DNA of 36,947 bases from assembly GCF_901447495.1 (NCBI RefSeq), contig NZ_CABDWS010000029.1:1-36947 (forward strand), in the 5' to 3' direction. The position numbers were made by a program, and so were the translations under genes. This document shows, piece after piece, positions 8,320 to 15,303 of this stretch. The stretch's first letter is position 1; each line of letters starts with the position of its first letter. Below the pieces are notes generated by a model. The model was not told the origin of the DNA, made no database searches, and saw only the letters and a list, made by a program, of their open reading frames with translations. The DNA is from Haloimpatiens lingqiaonensis (GTDB lineage: Bacteria > Bacillota > Clostridia > Clostridiales > Clostridiaceae).

Positions 8320-8487
8320 TTGAAAAATAATAACTATAAACCAAATGAGTTTGTAGAATTAATTAATGTATCAATTAGAACATTGCAACGATGGGATAAC
8401 GAAGTAATATTAAAAGCGTTTAGAACACCAACAAATAGGAGATATTATACTTATGAACAATATAAAGAAAATATAAGAAAAAGATAA
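8320..8487 (+). pseudogene. Truncated IS607 TnpA: MerR-like DNA-binding domain only
   Basis: A 55-residue ORF starting at TTG, with AAAAGGAAG upstream. It contains the MerR-like helix-turn-helix of IS607 TnpA (KPNEFVELINVSIRTLQRWD, then AFRTPTNRRYYTYEQY) and stops at IRKR. The serine-recombinase domain, which should follow with an YARVS-type start, is absent, and tnpB begins only 6 bp later. A full TnpA is about 200 residues. This looks like an internal deletion that kept the reading frame closed. The leftover domain could still bind the element's end, which is inference. Confidence 0.75.
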
Positions 8488-8493
8488 AGGAAG

Positions 8494-9663
8494 ATGAAGA
8501 AGTTGAAAAAAGCATACAAAATAGAAATTAAACCAACAGAAGAACAGATAACTAAAATTCATCAAACTATTGGTGTAAGTAGGTTTATATACAACTTTTA
8601 TATTGCTCATAATAAAGAAGTTTACGAAAAAGAGAAAAAATTTATTAGTGGTATGGATTTTTCTAAATGGCTTAATAACAAATATATTCCTAATAATCCT
8701 GACAAAGCTTGGATTAAAGAAGTGTCTTCCAAAGCTACTAAACAAGCCATTATGAATGGAGAAAAAGCATTCAAGAAATTCTTTAAAGGGGAAAGCGGCT
8801 TTCCTAAATTTAAGAAAAAGAAAAACCAAGATGTTAAAGCTTACTTTCCAAAGAATAATAAAACAGATTGGGCTATTGAAAGACATAGGGTTAAAGTTCC
8901 AACCTTAGGTTGGGTTAGATTAAAAGAATTTGGATACATTCCAGTTAACGCTATAGTTAAAAGTGGTACAGTAAGCCAAAAAGCAGATAGATATTTTGTT
9001 TCAATTTTAGTTGAAGAAGCTATAAAATTAGACAATAAACCTTATTCAGAAGGAATAGGCGTAGACCTTGGATTAAAGAATTTTGCAATTTGTAATAATG
9101 GCTTAACTAAAAAGAATATTAACAAAACTAAAAGAGTTAAAAAAGCAGAAAAGAAACTAAAACGTGAGCAAAGAAAGCTTTCAAGGAAATATGAGAGCTT
9201 GAAATTAAGAAATAATATTGAGAAAGGAGAAGCTACTCGTCAAAATATCCAAAAACAAATAGTCAAGGTGCAAAAACTTCATCAAAGACTTACAAATATA
9301 AGAACTGATTATATAAATAAAACGGTAAGTGAGTTAATAAAACAAAAGCCAAGTTTTATAACTATCGAAGATTTAAATGTAAGTGGAATGATGAAGAATA
9401 GACATTTAGCTAAAACAGTTGCTGGGCAGAAGTTTTATGAATTTAGAAGTAAGCTTATTTCAAAAGCCAAGCAAAACAATATTGAAATAAGGATAGTTGA
9501 TAGATTCTATCCTAGTAGTAAAATATGTAGTTGTTGTGGAGCATATAAAAAAGATTTAAAACTATCTGATAGAGTTTATAAATGCAGTTGTGGACTTTCT
9601 ATTGATAGAGATTTAAATGCTTCAATAAATTTAGCTAATGCAAAAGAATATAAGATAGCTTAA
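8494..9663 (+). CDS. tnpB: TnpB RNA-guided nuclease (IS607-associated)
   Basis: A 389-residue TnpB, the IS605/IS607-associated ancestor of Cas12 that uses an element-encoded RNA to cut DNA at the donor site. RuvC residues are all present: D191 in GVDLGLKNF, E292 in TIEDLNVSG, and an aspartate in DRDLNAS (371-376). The zinc finger between them has C345, C348, C364 and C366; the second knuckle is CxC rather than CxxC. The N-terminal helix-turn-helix region (KPTEEQITKIHQT) is normal. No frameshift is visible, so the nuclease is probably active even though the transposase partner is broken. The start ATG follows AAAGGAAG. Confidence 0.93.
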   Translation: MKKLKKAYKIEIKPTEEQITKIHQTIGVSRFIYNFYIAHNKEVYEKEKKFISGMDFSKWLNNKYIPNNPDKAWIKEVSSKATKQAIMNGEKAFKKFFKGESGFPKFKKKKNQDVKAYFPKNNKTDWAIERHRVKVPTLGWVRLKEFGYIPVNAIVKSGTVSQKADRYFVSILVEEAIKLDNKPYSEGIGVDLGLKNFAICNNGLTKKNINKTKRVKKAEKKLKREQRKLSRKYESLKLRNNIEKGEATRQNIQKQIVKVQKLHQRLTNIRTDYINKTVSELIKQKPSFITIEDLNVSGMMKNRHLAKTVAGQKFYEFRSKLISKAKQNNIEIRIVDRFYPSSKICSCCGAYKKDLKLSDRVYKCSCGLSIDRDLNASINLANAKEYKIA

Positions 9664-9812
9664 TTAAACAAGCACTTATATATGTACCCAAGGCTATTTG
9701 GGGAATTAACGACTGTGGAGTGCTATACAAACTGTAGTAGCTTCGGCAAAGCAGAGTACATTGAAGCAGTAATAATCTCAATATGGATACATTTGACCAT
9801 ATTTTGAGTAGC
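9664..9812 (+). ncRNA. Predicted reRNA (omega RNA) region of TnpB
   Basis: The 149 bp after tnpB have no ORF but several short stems, ending in a hairpin with CTCAATATGG (9777-9786) and its partner at 9797-9808. In IS605/IS607 elements the guide RNA overlaps the 3' end of tnpB and runs to the right end, with the guide taken from flanking DNA. Position and structure fit. If so, the guide would read from the first codons of the DegV gene. The exact ends are not determined. Confidence 0.45.
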
Positions 9813-9822
9813 AGAAGGTTTT

Positions 9823-10695
9823 ATGGATTTTATAATAATGACAGATTCAAGTTGTGATTTACCTTTATCGTATATTGAAGAAAATAATATACCTTTTGTA
9901 AGTTTAACTTGTCATTTTAATAATTCTGATTACAAAGATGATTTTGGAAAAACCTTTACTTATAGGCAGTTTTATGATGGATTAAGAAATGGTGAGATGC
10001 CAACTACATCTCAAGTAAATGTATATCAGTTTACTGAAGTTTTTACTAAGTTTATAAAAGAGGGTAAATCTATCATATATATAGGCATGTCTTCTGCTAT
10101 AAGTGGAACAATAAATAGTGCCAATATGGCTAAGGAAAGTGTACTTGAGGAATATAAAGATGCGGATATAACTATAATAGACAGTAAGAGTGCATGTATA
10201 GGCCAAGGAATATTGGTATATAATGCAGTAGAGATGATGAAAAAAGGATGTTCAAGGGAAGAAATAATAAAATGGGTTGAAAATAATAAATTAAATATAA
10301 ATCACTGGTTTATGGTGGGAACATTGAAGCATTTAAGATATGGTGGAAGGATATCTGCTACAGCTGCAACCATAGGTACATTGATGAAAATAAATCCTAT
10401 TATATTTATAAATAATGAGGGAAAACTTATAAATGTAACAAATGTTAGAGGAAGAAAAAAGGCTATAAAGTATCTTCTTGAAAAGTTTGAGGAAAGAGCT
10501 AAAGAACCTGAGAATCAAATAATCATGATAAGTCATGGGGATTGTGTAGAGGATGCAACTAACCTAGAGAGGACAGTTAAAGAAGAGTTTGGAGTTAAGG
10601 ATACTATGATAAATTTTGTAGGACCTGTTATAGCTTCACATACAGGGCCGGACATGCTATCTTTATGTTTTATAGGTAATGGAAGAGATTTGTAG
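9823..10695 (+). CDS. DegV-family fatty-acid-binding protein
   Basis: A DegV/FakB-type protein of 290 residues. Family members bind a fatty acid and present it to a dihydroxyacetone-kinase-like kinase (FakA) for phosphorylation, or otherwise handle lipids. The N-terminal MTDSSCDLPLSY and the later GMSSAISGT (about 88-96) contribute the lipid-carboxylate site. GTLKHLRYGGRIS (about 166-178) and SHTGPDMLSL near the C-terminus complete the pattern. No kinase partner is nearby. The IS607-type element ends just upstream, so the present SD (AGAAGG, 9813-9818) comes from the junction and may give altered expression. Confidence 0.9.
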   Translation: MDFIIMTDSSCDLPLSYIEENNIPFVSLTCHFNNSDYKDDFGKTFTYRQFYDGLRNGEMPTTSQVNVYQFTEVFTKFIKEGKSIIYIGMSSAISGTINSANMAKESVLEEYKDADITIIDSKSACIGQGILVYNAVEMMKKGCSREEIIKWVENNKLNINHWFMVGTLKHLRYGGRISATAATIGTLMKINPIIFINNEGKLINVTNVRGRKKAIKYLLEKFEERAKEPENQIIMISHGDCVEDATNLERTVKEEFGVKDTMINFVGPVIASHTGPDMLSLCFIGNGRDL

Positions 10696-10772
10696 TATCC
10701 ATGCTAGGAAGTTCAGCTGCAATAAATATATAAAATAATAAGTAGGGATTAAATATTATTTTTGTGCATATT

Positions 10773-10812
10773 TTTATGTTTTTAGGGAAAATTAGAACTA
10801 TAAAAACATAAA
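10773..10812. repeat. Dyad between the DegV gene and the small basic ORF
   Basis: TTTATGTTTTTA (10773-10784) and TAAAAACATAAA (10801-10812) form a 12-bp stem with a 16-nt loop. It may end the DegV transcript or act in the leader of the next ORF. No T-tract follows. Confidence 0.4.
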
Positions 10813-10864
10813 TGAAGGGAGGATGGTTACAGATGCTTGCATAGCATAATCTGTAACAAAATTC

Positions 10865-11029
10865 ATGGCACATAAAAATAATAAAAATAATAAGGATAAT
10901 AAAAAGGTAAACCCAAAAACAAAATCAGAAATGAGAGACATGGAAGTTGAAATGTCAAAGGAAATAGGTGCAAATAACGAATCAAAAAAATTAGGCAAGA
11001 ATGAATCTGCTCGCGAAAAAAGAAGATAA
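10865..11029 (+). CDS. Small Lys/Asn-rich hypothetical protein
   Basis: A 54-residue, very hydrophilic protein beginning MAHKNNKNNKDNKK and ending ESAREKRR. It is basic at both ends with a short amphipathic middle (SEMRDMEVEMSKEIG), and I recognise no family. A spore-associated small protein is possible, but there is no sequence proof. GGGAGG (10817-10822) lies 42 bases from the ATG. Between them is a stem-loop at 10826-10857. If it folds, the effective SD-to-start distance becomes about 10 bases, and an in-frame TAA upstream excludes a longer start. The gene is closed by a clear terminator, which supports its being real. Confidence 0.6.
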   Translation: MAHKNNKNNKDNKKVNPKTKSEMRDMEVEMSKEIGANNESKKLGKNESAREKRR

Positions 11030-11051
11030 ACAGTAAAAATAAATATAGTAG

Positions 11052-11089
11052 AATTAGCCCTTGCTTTTATACAAGGGCTAATTTTATTG
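11052..11089 (+). terminator. Terminator after the small basic ORF
   Basis: AATTAGCCCTTG (11052-11063) pairs perfectly with CAAGGGCTAATT (11072-11083), has an 8-nt loop, and is followed by TTATTG. It separates the small ORF from the lysine operon. Confidence 0.8.
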
Positions 11090-11155
11090 AACACTAGTTT
11101 TAATAATTAATCTTTTCTAAATAGTGTTAAACATTTTAATTTTCTGAAAAATATA

Positions 11156-11184
11156 TTGACTAGAAGAGAGGCTAATATTATAAT
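11156..11184 (+). promoter_or_regulatory. Promoter of the lysine-fermentation operon
   Basis: TTGACT (11156-11161) and TATAAT (11179-11184) are separated by 17 bp. Transcription would start near 11191, about 27 bases before the riboswitch P1 helix. Confidence 0.85.
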
Positions 11185-11217
11185 GTTATTGTGAATTAAA
11201 AAACAAACTAAAAAATG

Positions 11218-11397
11218 TACATAAATAGAGGAGCAGATTTGCGGTAATTTTTAAATGTTAAGAAGAAGAACCTTCAAGGTTAAAAATGAAGGGCTTATCT
11301 GCCGAAAAGTTTTATTTGTTCTTGAATAAATCTTTGGTTAAGAAGTGTAAATATTTCTTAATTGTCATGACTTATGTTATGAAGAGCTATTTATGTA
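11218..11397 (+). ncRNA. Lysine riboswitch aptamer (L box)
   Basis: The aptamer has the lysine-riboswitch landmarks in order. These are a closing P1 helix of 11 bp (11218-11228 with 11387-11397), AGAGGAGC, a P2 formed by GCAGAT with ATCTGC, the invariant GCCGAA, a P3 arm, a P4 with TTAAGAA/TTCTTAA, TTGTCATGAC with GTTATGA for P5, and GAAGAGCTAT leading back into P1. It precedes eight lysine-degradation genes rather than biosynthesis or transport genes, so the expected response is induction. Confidence 0.92.
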
Positions 11398-11443
11398 ATG
11401 AAAAAGACATTAAAATCTTTTCATTGCATAAATAGCTTTTTAT
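11385..11443 (+). terminator. Riboswitch expression-platform terminator (lysine-ON)
   Basis: A stem of about 22 bp forms between AGCTATTTATGTAATG and following bases (11385-11407) and 11416-11437, ending in CTTTTTATATTTT. Its 5' arm includes the whole 3' strand of riboswitch P1. P1 and the terminator cannot form together, so lysine binding should prevent termination. No separate anti-terminator is needed. Confidence 0.88.
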
Positions 11444-11480
11444 ATTTTACAAAACTAATAATTTTCTTGGGGGTATGGAA

Positions 11481-11861
11481 ATGAAGGCTTTAATAAGAAT
11501 GAGAATGAGCAGCCATGATGCTCATTATGGTGGAAATCTAGTAGACGGGGCAAGAATGTTGCAACTTTTTGGCGATGTGGCCACAGAACTTTTAATAAAA
11601 CACGATGGAGATGAAGGACTATTTAGAGCTTATGACAGCGTAGAATTTTTAGCTCCAGTTTATGCTGGTGACTATATAGAAGCAGAAGGGGAAATAGTAA
11701 GCGAAGGAAACTCATCAAGAAAAATGGTTTTCGAAGCAAGAAAGGTTATAGTGCCAAGAACAGACTTAAATGACTCTGCAGCAGATGTTTTAGAAGAGCC
11801 TATAGTTGTATGTAAAGCCAGTGGAACCTGCGTAGTTCCAAAGGACAAGCAAAGAAAGTAA
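11481..11861 (+). CDS. kal: 3-aminobutyryl-CoA ammonia-lyase
   Basis: Kal removes ammonia from L-3-aminobutyryl-CoA to give crotonyl-CoA, the last lysine-specific step of the fermentation. It is a small hotdog-fold protein of about 126 residues. [19 protein letters not shown] matches the family's N-terminal active-site region, and [18 protein letters not shown] is the hotdog strand pair. The ATG at 11481 is preferred to that at 11475 because GGGGG (11469-11473) is 7 bases from the former and only one from the latter. It is the first gene after the riboswitch. A T-type MITE begins right after its stop codon and separates it from kce. Confidence 0.9.
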   Translation: MKALIRMRMSSHDAHYGGNLVDGARMLQLFGDVATELLIKHDGDEGLFRAYDSVEFLAPVYAGDYIEAEGEIVSEGNSSRKMVFEARKVIVPRTDLNDSAADVLEEPIVVCKASGTCVVPKDKQRK

Positions 11862-11949
11862 ATAATTCAACTTTGGCAGTTATAAATTAAAAACGCTTAT
11901 TAATCTAATGTAGAGCTTGAAATTTATGTGCGAAGGTTGAGCTAAATAA
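11859..11949. repeat. T-type MITE-like element (T2) at the kal stop codon
   Basis: TTCAACTTTGGCA (11866-11878) and its near-inverse ending at 11940 bound a roughly 75-bp element. TAAATAA occurs on both sides (11859-11865 and 11943-11949), consistent with a target duplication whose left copy includes the kal stop codon TAA. Confidence 0.65.
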
Positions 11950-11976
11950 TAAGTTAAATAGTAAAAATAATTATAG

Positions 11977-12068
11977 TGTAGTTAGCTAGTGGCCCAGTGT
12001 AGTAATTAGCTAGAAGGTTAAGTTTTATACTAGCCCCCTAGCCCACTGGTCCCCTAGCCCACTAACTT
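11977..12068. repeat. Octamer array, GGGCTAGT type, in both orientations
   Basis: Units such as TAGCTAGT and GGCCCAGT on the left are mirrored by CTAGCCCA, CTGGTCCC, CTAGCCCA on the right, with an 8-bp period. The two halves can fold into a hairpin between kal and kce. Confidence 0.5.
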
Positions 12069-12081
12069 GGGGGTGTATACA

Positions 12082-12903
12082 TTGGAAAAACTTATAATTA
12101 CGGCAGCTATATGTGGGGCAGAAGTTACAAAGGAACACAATCCTGCAATACCTTATACTGTGCAGGAAATAGGAGATGAGGCTGAAAAAGCCTATAAAGC
12201 AGGAGCAAGCATAATACATTTACATGTTAGAGAAGATGACGGCACACCAACTCAATCAAAAGAAAGATTTAAGGCGTGTATAGATGAAATTAAGAAAAGA
12301 TGTCCTGATGTAATCGTACAACCATCTACTGGAGGAGCTGTGGGCATGACAAATGCTGAAAGGCTGCAACCTACAGAGTTAAAGCCAGAAATGGCTACAT
12401 TGGATTGTGGTACATGCAATTTTGGTGGAGATGAAATATTCGTAAACACTGAAAATACCATAAAAGAGTTTGGGGAAAAAATGATAGCCTTAGGAATAAA
12501 ACCAGAGGTAGAGGTTTTTGACAAAGGTATGATAGACATGGCTAAAAGGCTTTGTAAGAAGGGATATATAAAGACTCCAATGCATTTTAATTTCGTTATG
12601 GGAGTTAATGGTGGAATAAGCGCAGAGCCAAGAGATCTTGTGTTTATGGCAGGGAGCATACCAGAAGGATCTACCTTCACAGTATCTGGTATAGGCAGAA
12701 ATCAATTCCCAATGGCAGCTATGGCTATATTAATGGGTGGTCATGTAAGAGTTGGATTTGAAGATAATGTGTATTTATCAAAGGGCGTACTTGCTAAATC
12801 CAATGCAGAGCTAGTAGAAAAAGCTGTTAGACTTGCAAAGGAATTTGGAAGAGAAATAGCTACACCAGATGAGGCAAGAGAAATACTAGGATTAAAAAAA
12901 TAA
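12082..12903 (+). CDS. kce: 3-keto-5-aminohexanoate cleavage enzyme
   Basis: Kce condenses 3-keto-5-aminohexanoate with acetyl-CoA and cleaves it to acetoacetate and 3-aminobutyryl-CoA. It belongs to the BKACE family, a Zn-dependent TIM barrel. With the TTG start at 12082 the protein has 273 residues and begins MEKLIITAAICGAEVTK as known Kce proteins do. The zinc histidines fall at H46 and H48 in HLHVRED, exactly the positions reported for characterised Kce. STGGAVGM (about 93-100) and GHVRVGFEDN near the C-terminus are also typical. GGGGG (12069-12073) is 8 bases before this TTG. An upstream TTG at 12067 overlaps the SD and is unlikely. kdd follows after 12 bp. Confidence 0.95.
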   Translation: MEKLIITAAICGAEVTKEHNPAIPYTVQEIGDEAEKAYKAGASIIHLHVREDDGTPTQSKERFKACIDEIKKRCPDVIVQPSTGGAVGMTNAERLQPTELKPEMATLDCGTCNFGGDEIFVNTENTIKEFGEKMIALGIKPEVEVFDKGMIDMAKRLCKKGYIKTPMHFNFVMGVNGGISAEPRDLVFMAGSIPEGSTFTVSGIGRNQFPMAAMAILMGGHVRVGFEDNVYLSKGVLAKSNAELVEKAVRLAKEFGREIATPDEAREILGLKK

Positions 12904-12915
12904 GGGGGATTTATC

Positions 12916-13950
12916 ATGAAAAAAGGATGTAAATACGGTTCTCACAGAGTACTTGAGCCACAAGGAGTATTAACTCAAGCGGCTTATAAAATTGACAACA
13001 ATATGGAGATATACAGCAATGAAATATTAGTAGATGTTCAATCACTAAATATAGACTCAGCAAGTTTTACACAAATTGAGGAAGAAGCAGGGGGAAACAT
13101 AGAAAAAATAAAAGCTAAAATAATGGAAATAGTAGGGGAAAGAGGAAAGCAACAAAACCCTGTAACAGGTTCAGGTGGAATGTTTATAGGTACAGTTGCA
13201 AAAATAGGTGAAGATTTAAAAGATAGAGATTTAAAAGTAGGGGACAAAATAGCTTCTCTAGTTTCATTATCACTTACTCCATTAAAAATTGAAGAAATAT
13301 TAGATGTTAAACCAGAAATAGATAGAGTGGATATAAAGGGCCAAGCAATATTATTTGAAAGTGGAATATATGCAAAACTTCCAGATGATATGCCAGAGAA
13401 TCTTGCACTTGCAGCTTTAGACGTAGCAGGAGCACCAGCTCAAACTGCAAAATTAGTAAAACCAGGAGACAGCGTTTTAGTATTAGGAGCTGCTGGTAAA
13501 TCAGGAATGCTTTGTTGCTATGAAGCTAAAAAAAGAGTTGGACCAACTGGTAATGTAATAGCTTTAGTAAGAAAACAAGAGCAGGCAGATAATTTAGTAA
13601 AATGGGGATTCTGTCACAAAGCTATATTAGCTAGTGCACAAGAACCAATGGCTGTTTTAAATAAAACATTAGAAGCTAATAAAGGAAAAGAAGTGGATAT
13701 ATCTATAAGCTGCGTAAATATACCAAACACTGAAATGTCTTGTATATTACCAGTTAGAGATAATGGAGTAGTTTACTTCTTCTCAATGGCTACAAGCTTT
13801 ACAAAGGCAGCACTTGGAGCAGAAGGCGTAGGAAAAGATGTTACAATGATAGTAGGAAACGGATATACTAAAGACCATGCAGAAATAACATTACAAGAAT
13901 TAAGAGAAAGTGAAACTTTAAGAAAAATATTTGAAGAAAGATATATCTAA
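12916..13950 (+). CDS. kdd: L-erythro-3,5-diaminohexanoate dehydrogenase
   Basis: Kdd oxidatively deaminates 3,5-diaminohexanoate to 3-keto-5-aminohexanoate with NAD(P)+. The protein has 344 residues. It opens with the conserved MKKGCKYGSHRVLEPQG segment and has a Rossmann fold with SVLVLGAAGKSGMLCCYEA around residues 188-206. It is distantly related to zinc-type alcohol dehydrogenases, but the usual zinc cysteine set is not evident. It sits between kce and kamA with good SDs (GGGGG before the ATG). A 93-bp gap to kamA follows. Confidence 0.94.
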   Translation: MKKGCKYGSHRVLEPQGVLTQAAYKIDNNMEIYSNEILVDVQSLNIDSASFTQIEEEAGGNIEKIKAKIMEIVGERGKQQNPVTGSGGMFIGTVAKIGEDLKDRDLKVGDKIASLVSLSLTPLKIEEILDVKPEIDRVDIKGQAILFESGIYAKLPDDMPENLALAALDVAGAPAQTAKLVKPGDSVLVLGAAGKSGMLCCYEAKKRVGPTGNVIALVRKQEQADNLVKWGFCHKAILASAQEPMAVLNKTLEANKGKEVDISISCVNIPNTEMSCILPVRDNGVVYFFSMATSFTKAALGAEGVGKDVTMIVGNGYTKDHAEITLQELRESETLRKIFEERYI

Positions 13951-14043
13951 AGTAATAACTAGTTCCCTATAGGAGCTTGACATTTAAAAATTAACAATAA
14001 AATTGGGGATATAAAAATAAATTAATAAATAGGGGGAATTATC

Positions 14044-15303
14044 TTGAAGGTAAATCGAAGGCAGGAACTATTTCCGAATGTAAGCGATGAAGAGTGGTAT
14101 AGTTGGAAATGGCAAGTTAAAAATAGAATAGAAAATGTTGATGAACTTAAAAAATATATACCTCTTACTGCAGAAGAAGAGGAAGGAGTTAGAACTTGTA
14201 CAAATACTTTAAGAATGGCAATAACTCCATATTACCTATCTTTAATTGACATTAATGATCCTTTTGACCCTATAAGAAAAGAGGCAATTCCAACAGCTTT
14301 AGAATTGCACAAATCAGAGGCTGACCTACTTGACCCATTACACGAAGATACAGATTCACCAGTGCCTGGATTAACGCATAGATATCCAGATAGAGTACTT
14401 TTCTTAATAACAGATCAATGTTCTATGTATTGCAGACATTGTACAAGAAGAAGATTTGCAGGACATAATGACAAGTCTCTTCCAATGGAACAAATTGACA
14501 AGGCTATAGAGTATATAGCAAATACGCCTTCAGTGAGAGATGTTTTATTATCTGGCGGAGATGCTCTTTTAGTTTCTGATGATGTTTTGGAATATATAAT
14601 AAAGAAATTAAGAGCAATACCTCATGTGGAAATAGTAAGAATAGGCTCAAGAGCACCAGTAGTTCTTCCTATGAGAATTACAGATGAGCTTGTAAATATG
14701 CTTAAAAAATATCATCCAGTTTGGTTAAATACTCACTTTAACCATCCAAATGAAATAACAGAGGATTCAAGAAGAGCTTGTGCAAAATTAGCAGATGCAG
14801 GTGTACCTCTTGGAAACCAATCAGTTTTACTTAAGGGTGTAAATGACTGTGTTCATGTAATGAGAGAGCTAGTTCACGAATTGGTAAAAATAAGAGTAAG
14901 ACCTTACTATATCTACCAATGTGACTTGTCTATGGGACTTGAGCACTTTAGAACATCAGTATCCAAAGGCATAGAGATAATGGAAGGATTAAGAGGACAT
15001 ACATCAGGATTCTGTATTCCTACCTTTGTTGTAGATGCACCTGGTGGTGGCGGTAAGATACCTGTAATGCCAAACTACGTAATATCTCAAGGGGAAAATA
15101 GAGTTATTCTTAGAAACTTTGAAGGCGTTATAACTACTTACAAGGAACCAAAAGATTATCATTCAGAATGTCATTGTGAAGTATGTGAGAAAAAGAGAAA
15201 AGATAAGCTTATAGGGGTTGCTTCACTTATAAAGGATGAAAAAATGGCATTGGAGCCTGTAGGATTGGAAAGAAATTTAAGAGGGAAACATAATGAAGAT
15301 TAG
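14044..15303 (+). CDS. kamA: L-lysine 2,3-aminomutase
   Basis: KamA is a radical-SAM, PLP-dependent enzyme converting L-lysine to L-beta-lysine, the entry step of the pathway. The [4Fe-4S] cysteines are C126, C130 and C133 (CSMYCRHC). DAPGGGGK carries the PLP lysine at about 338. The C-terminal CHCEVC plus an earlier cysteine (NDCVHVM) give the zinc ligands at the dimer interface. At 419 residues it matches the well-studied Clostridium subterminale enzyme closely in length and motifs. The start is TTG at 14044 after AGGGGG. Its 3' end overlaps the next gene by 11 bp, indicating coupled translation. Confidence 0.97.
   Translation: MKVNRRQELFPNVSDEEWYSWKWQVKNRIENVDELKKYIPLTAEEEEGVRTCTNTLRMAITPYYLSLIDINDPFDPIRKEAIPTALELHKSEADLLDPLHEDTDSPVPGLTHRYPDRVLFLITDQCSMYCRHCTRRRFAGHNDKSLPMEQIDKAIEYIANTPSVRDVLLSGGDALLVSDDVLEYIIKKLRAIPHVEIVRIGSRAPVVLPMRITDELVNMLKKYHPVWLNTHFNHPNEITEDSRRACAKLADAGVPLGNQSVLLKGVNDCVHVMRELVHELVKIRVRPYYIYQCDLSMGLEHFRTSVSKGIEIMEGLRGHTSGFCIPTFVVDAPGGGGKIPVMPNYVISQGENRVILRNFEGVITTYKEPKDYHSECHCEVCEKKRKDKLIGVASLIKDEKMALEPVGLERNLRGKHNED

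Larger units (their letters stand above)
8250..9815 (+). mobile_element. Decayed IS607-type element with intact tnpB
   Basis: The segment carries a remnant IS607-type tnpA (8320-8487), an intact tnpB (8494-9663) and a structured 3' end. Ends are approximate, because IS607 elements lack inverted repeats. The left end is placed after the orphan SD at 8236-8241 and the right end just before the DegV start. Since the recombinase domain is gone, the copy cannot move without help from a full element elsewhere. Confidence 0.7.

Noticed and set aside
8410-8886. 158-codon ORF antisense to tnpB
   Set aside because: A shadow of the well-supported tnpB frame; Phe-rich composition typical of antisense to Lys-rich genes.
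10798-11094. 98-codon minus-strand ORF over the small basic gene
   Set aside because: Its Phe/Leu-rich sequence mirrors Lys/Asn codons of the plus-strand ORF, and it would start inside that gene's terminator.
12252-12680. 142-codon ORF antisense to kce
   Set aside because: Antisense shadow of a gene with conserved active-site residues; no SD.
13951-14043. Possible internal promoter before kamA (TTGACA near 14008)
   Set aside because: No acceptable -10 element is found 16-18 bp downstream.
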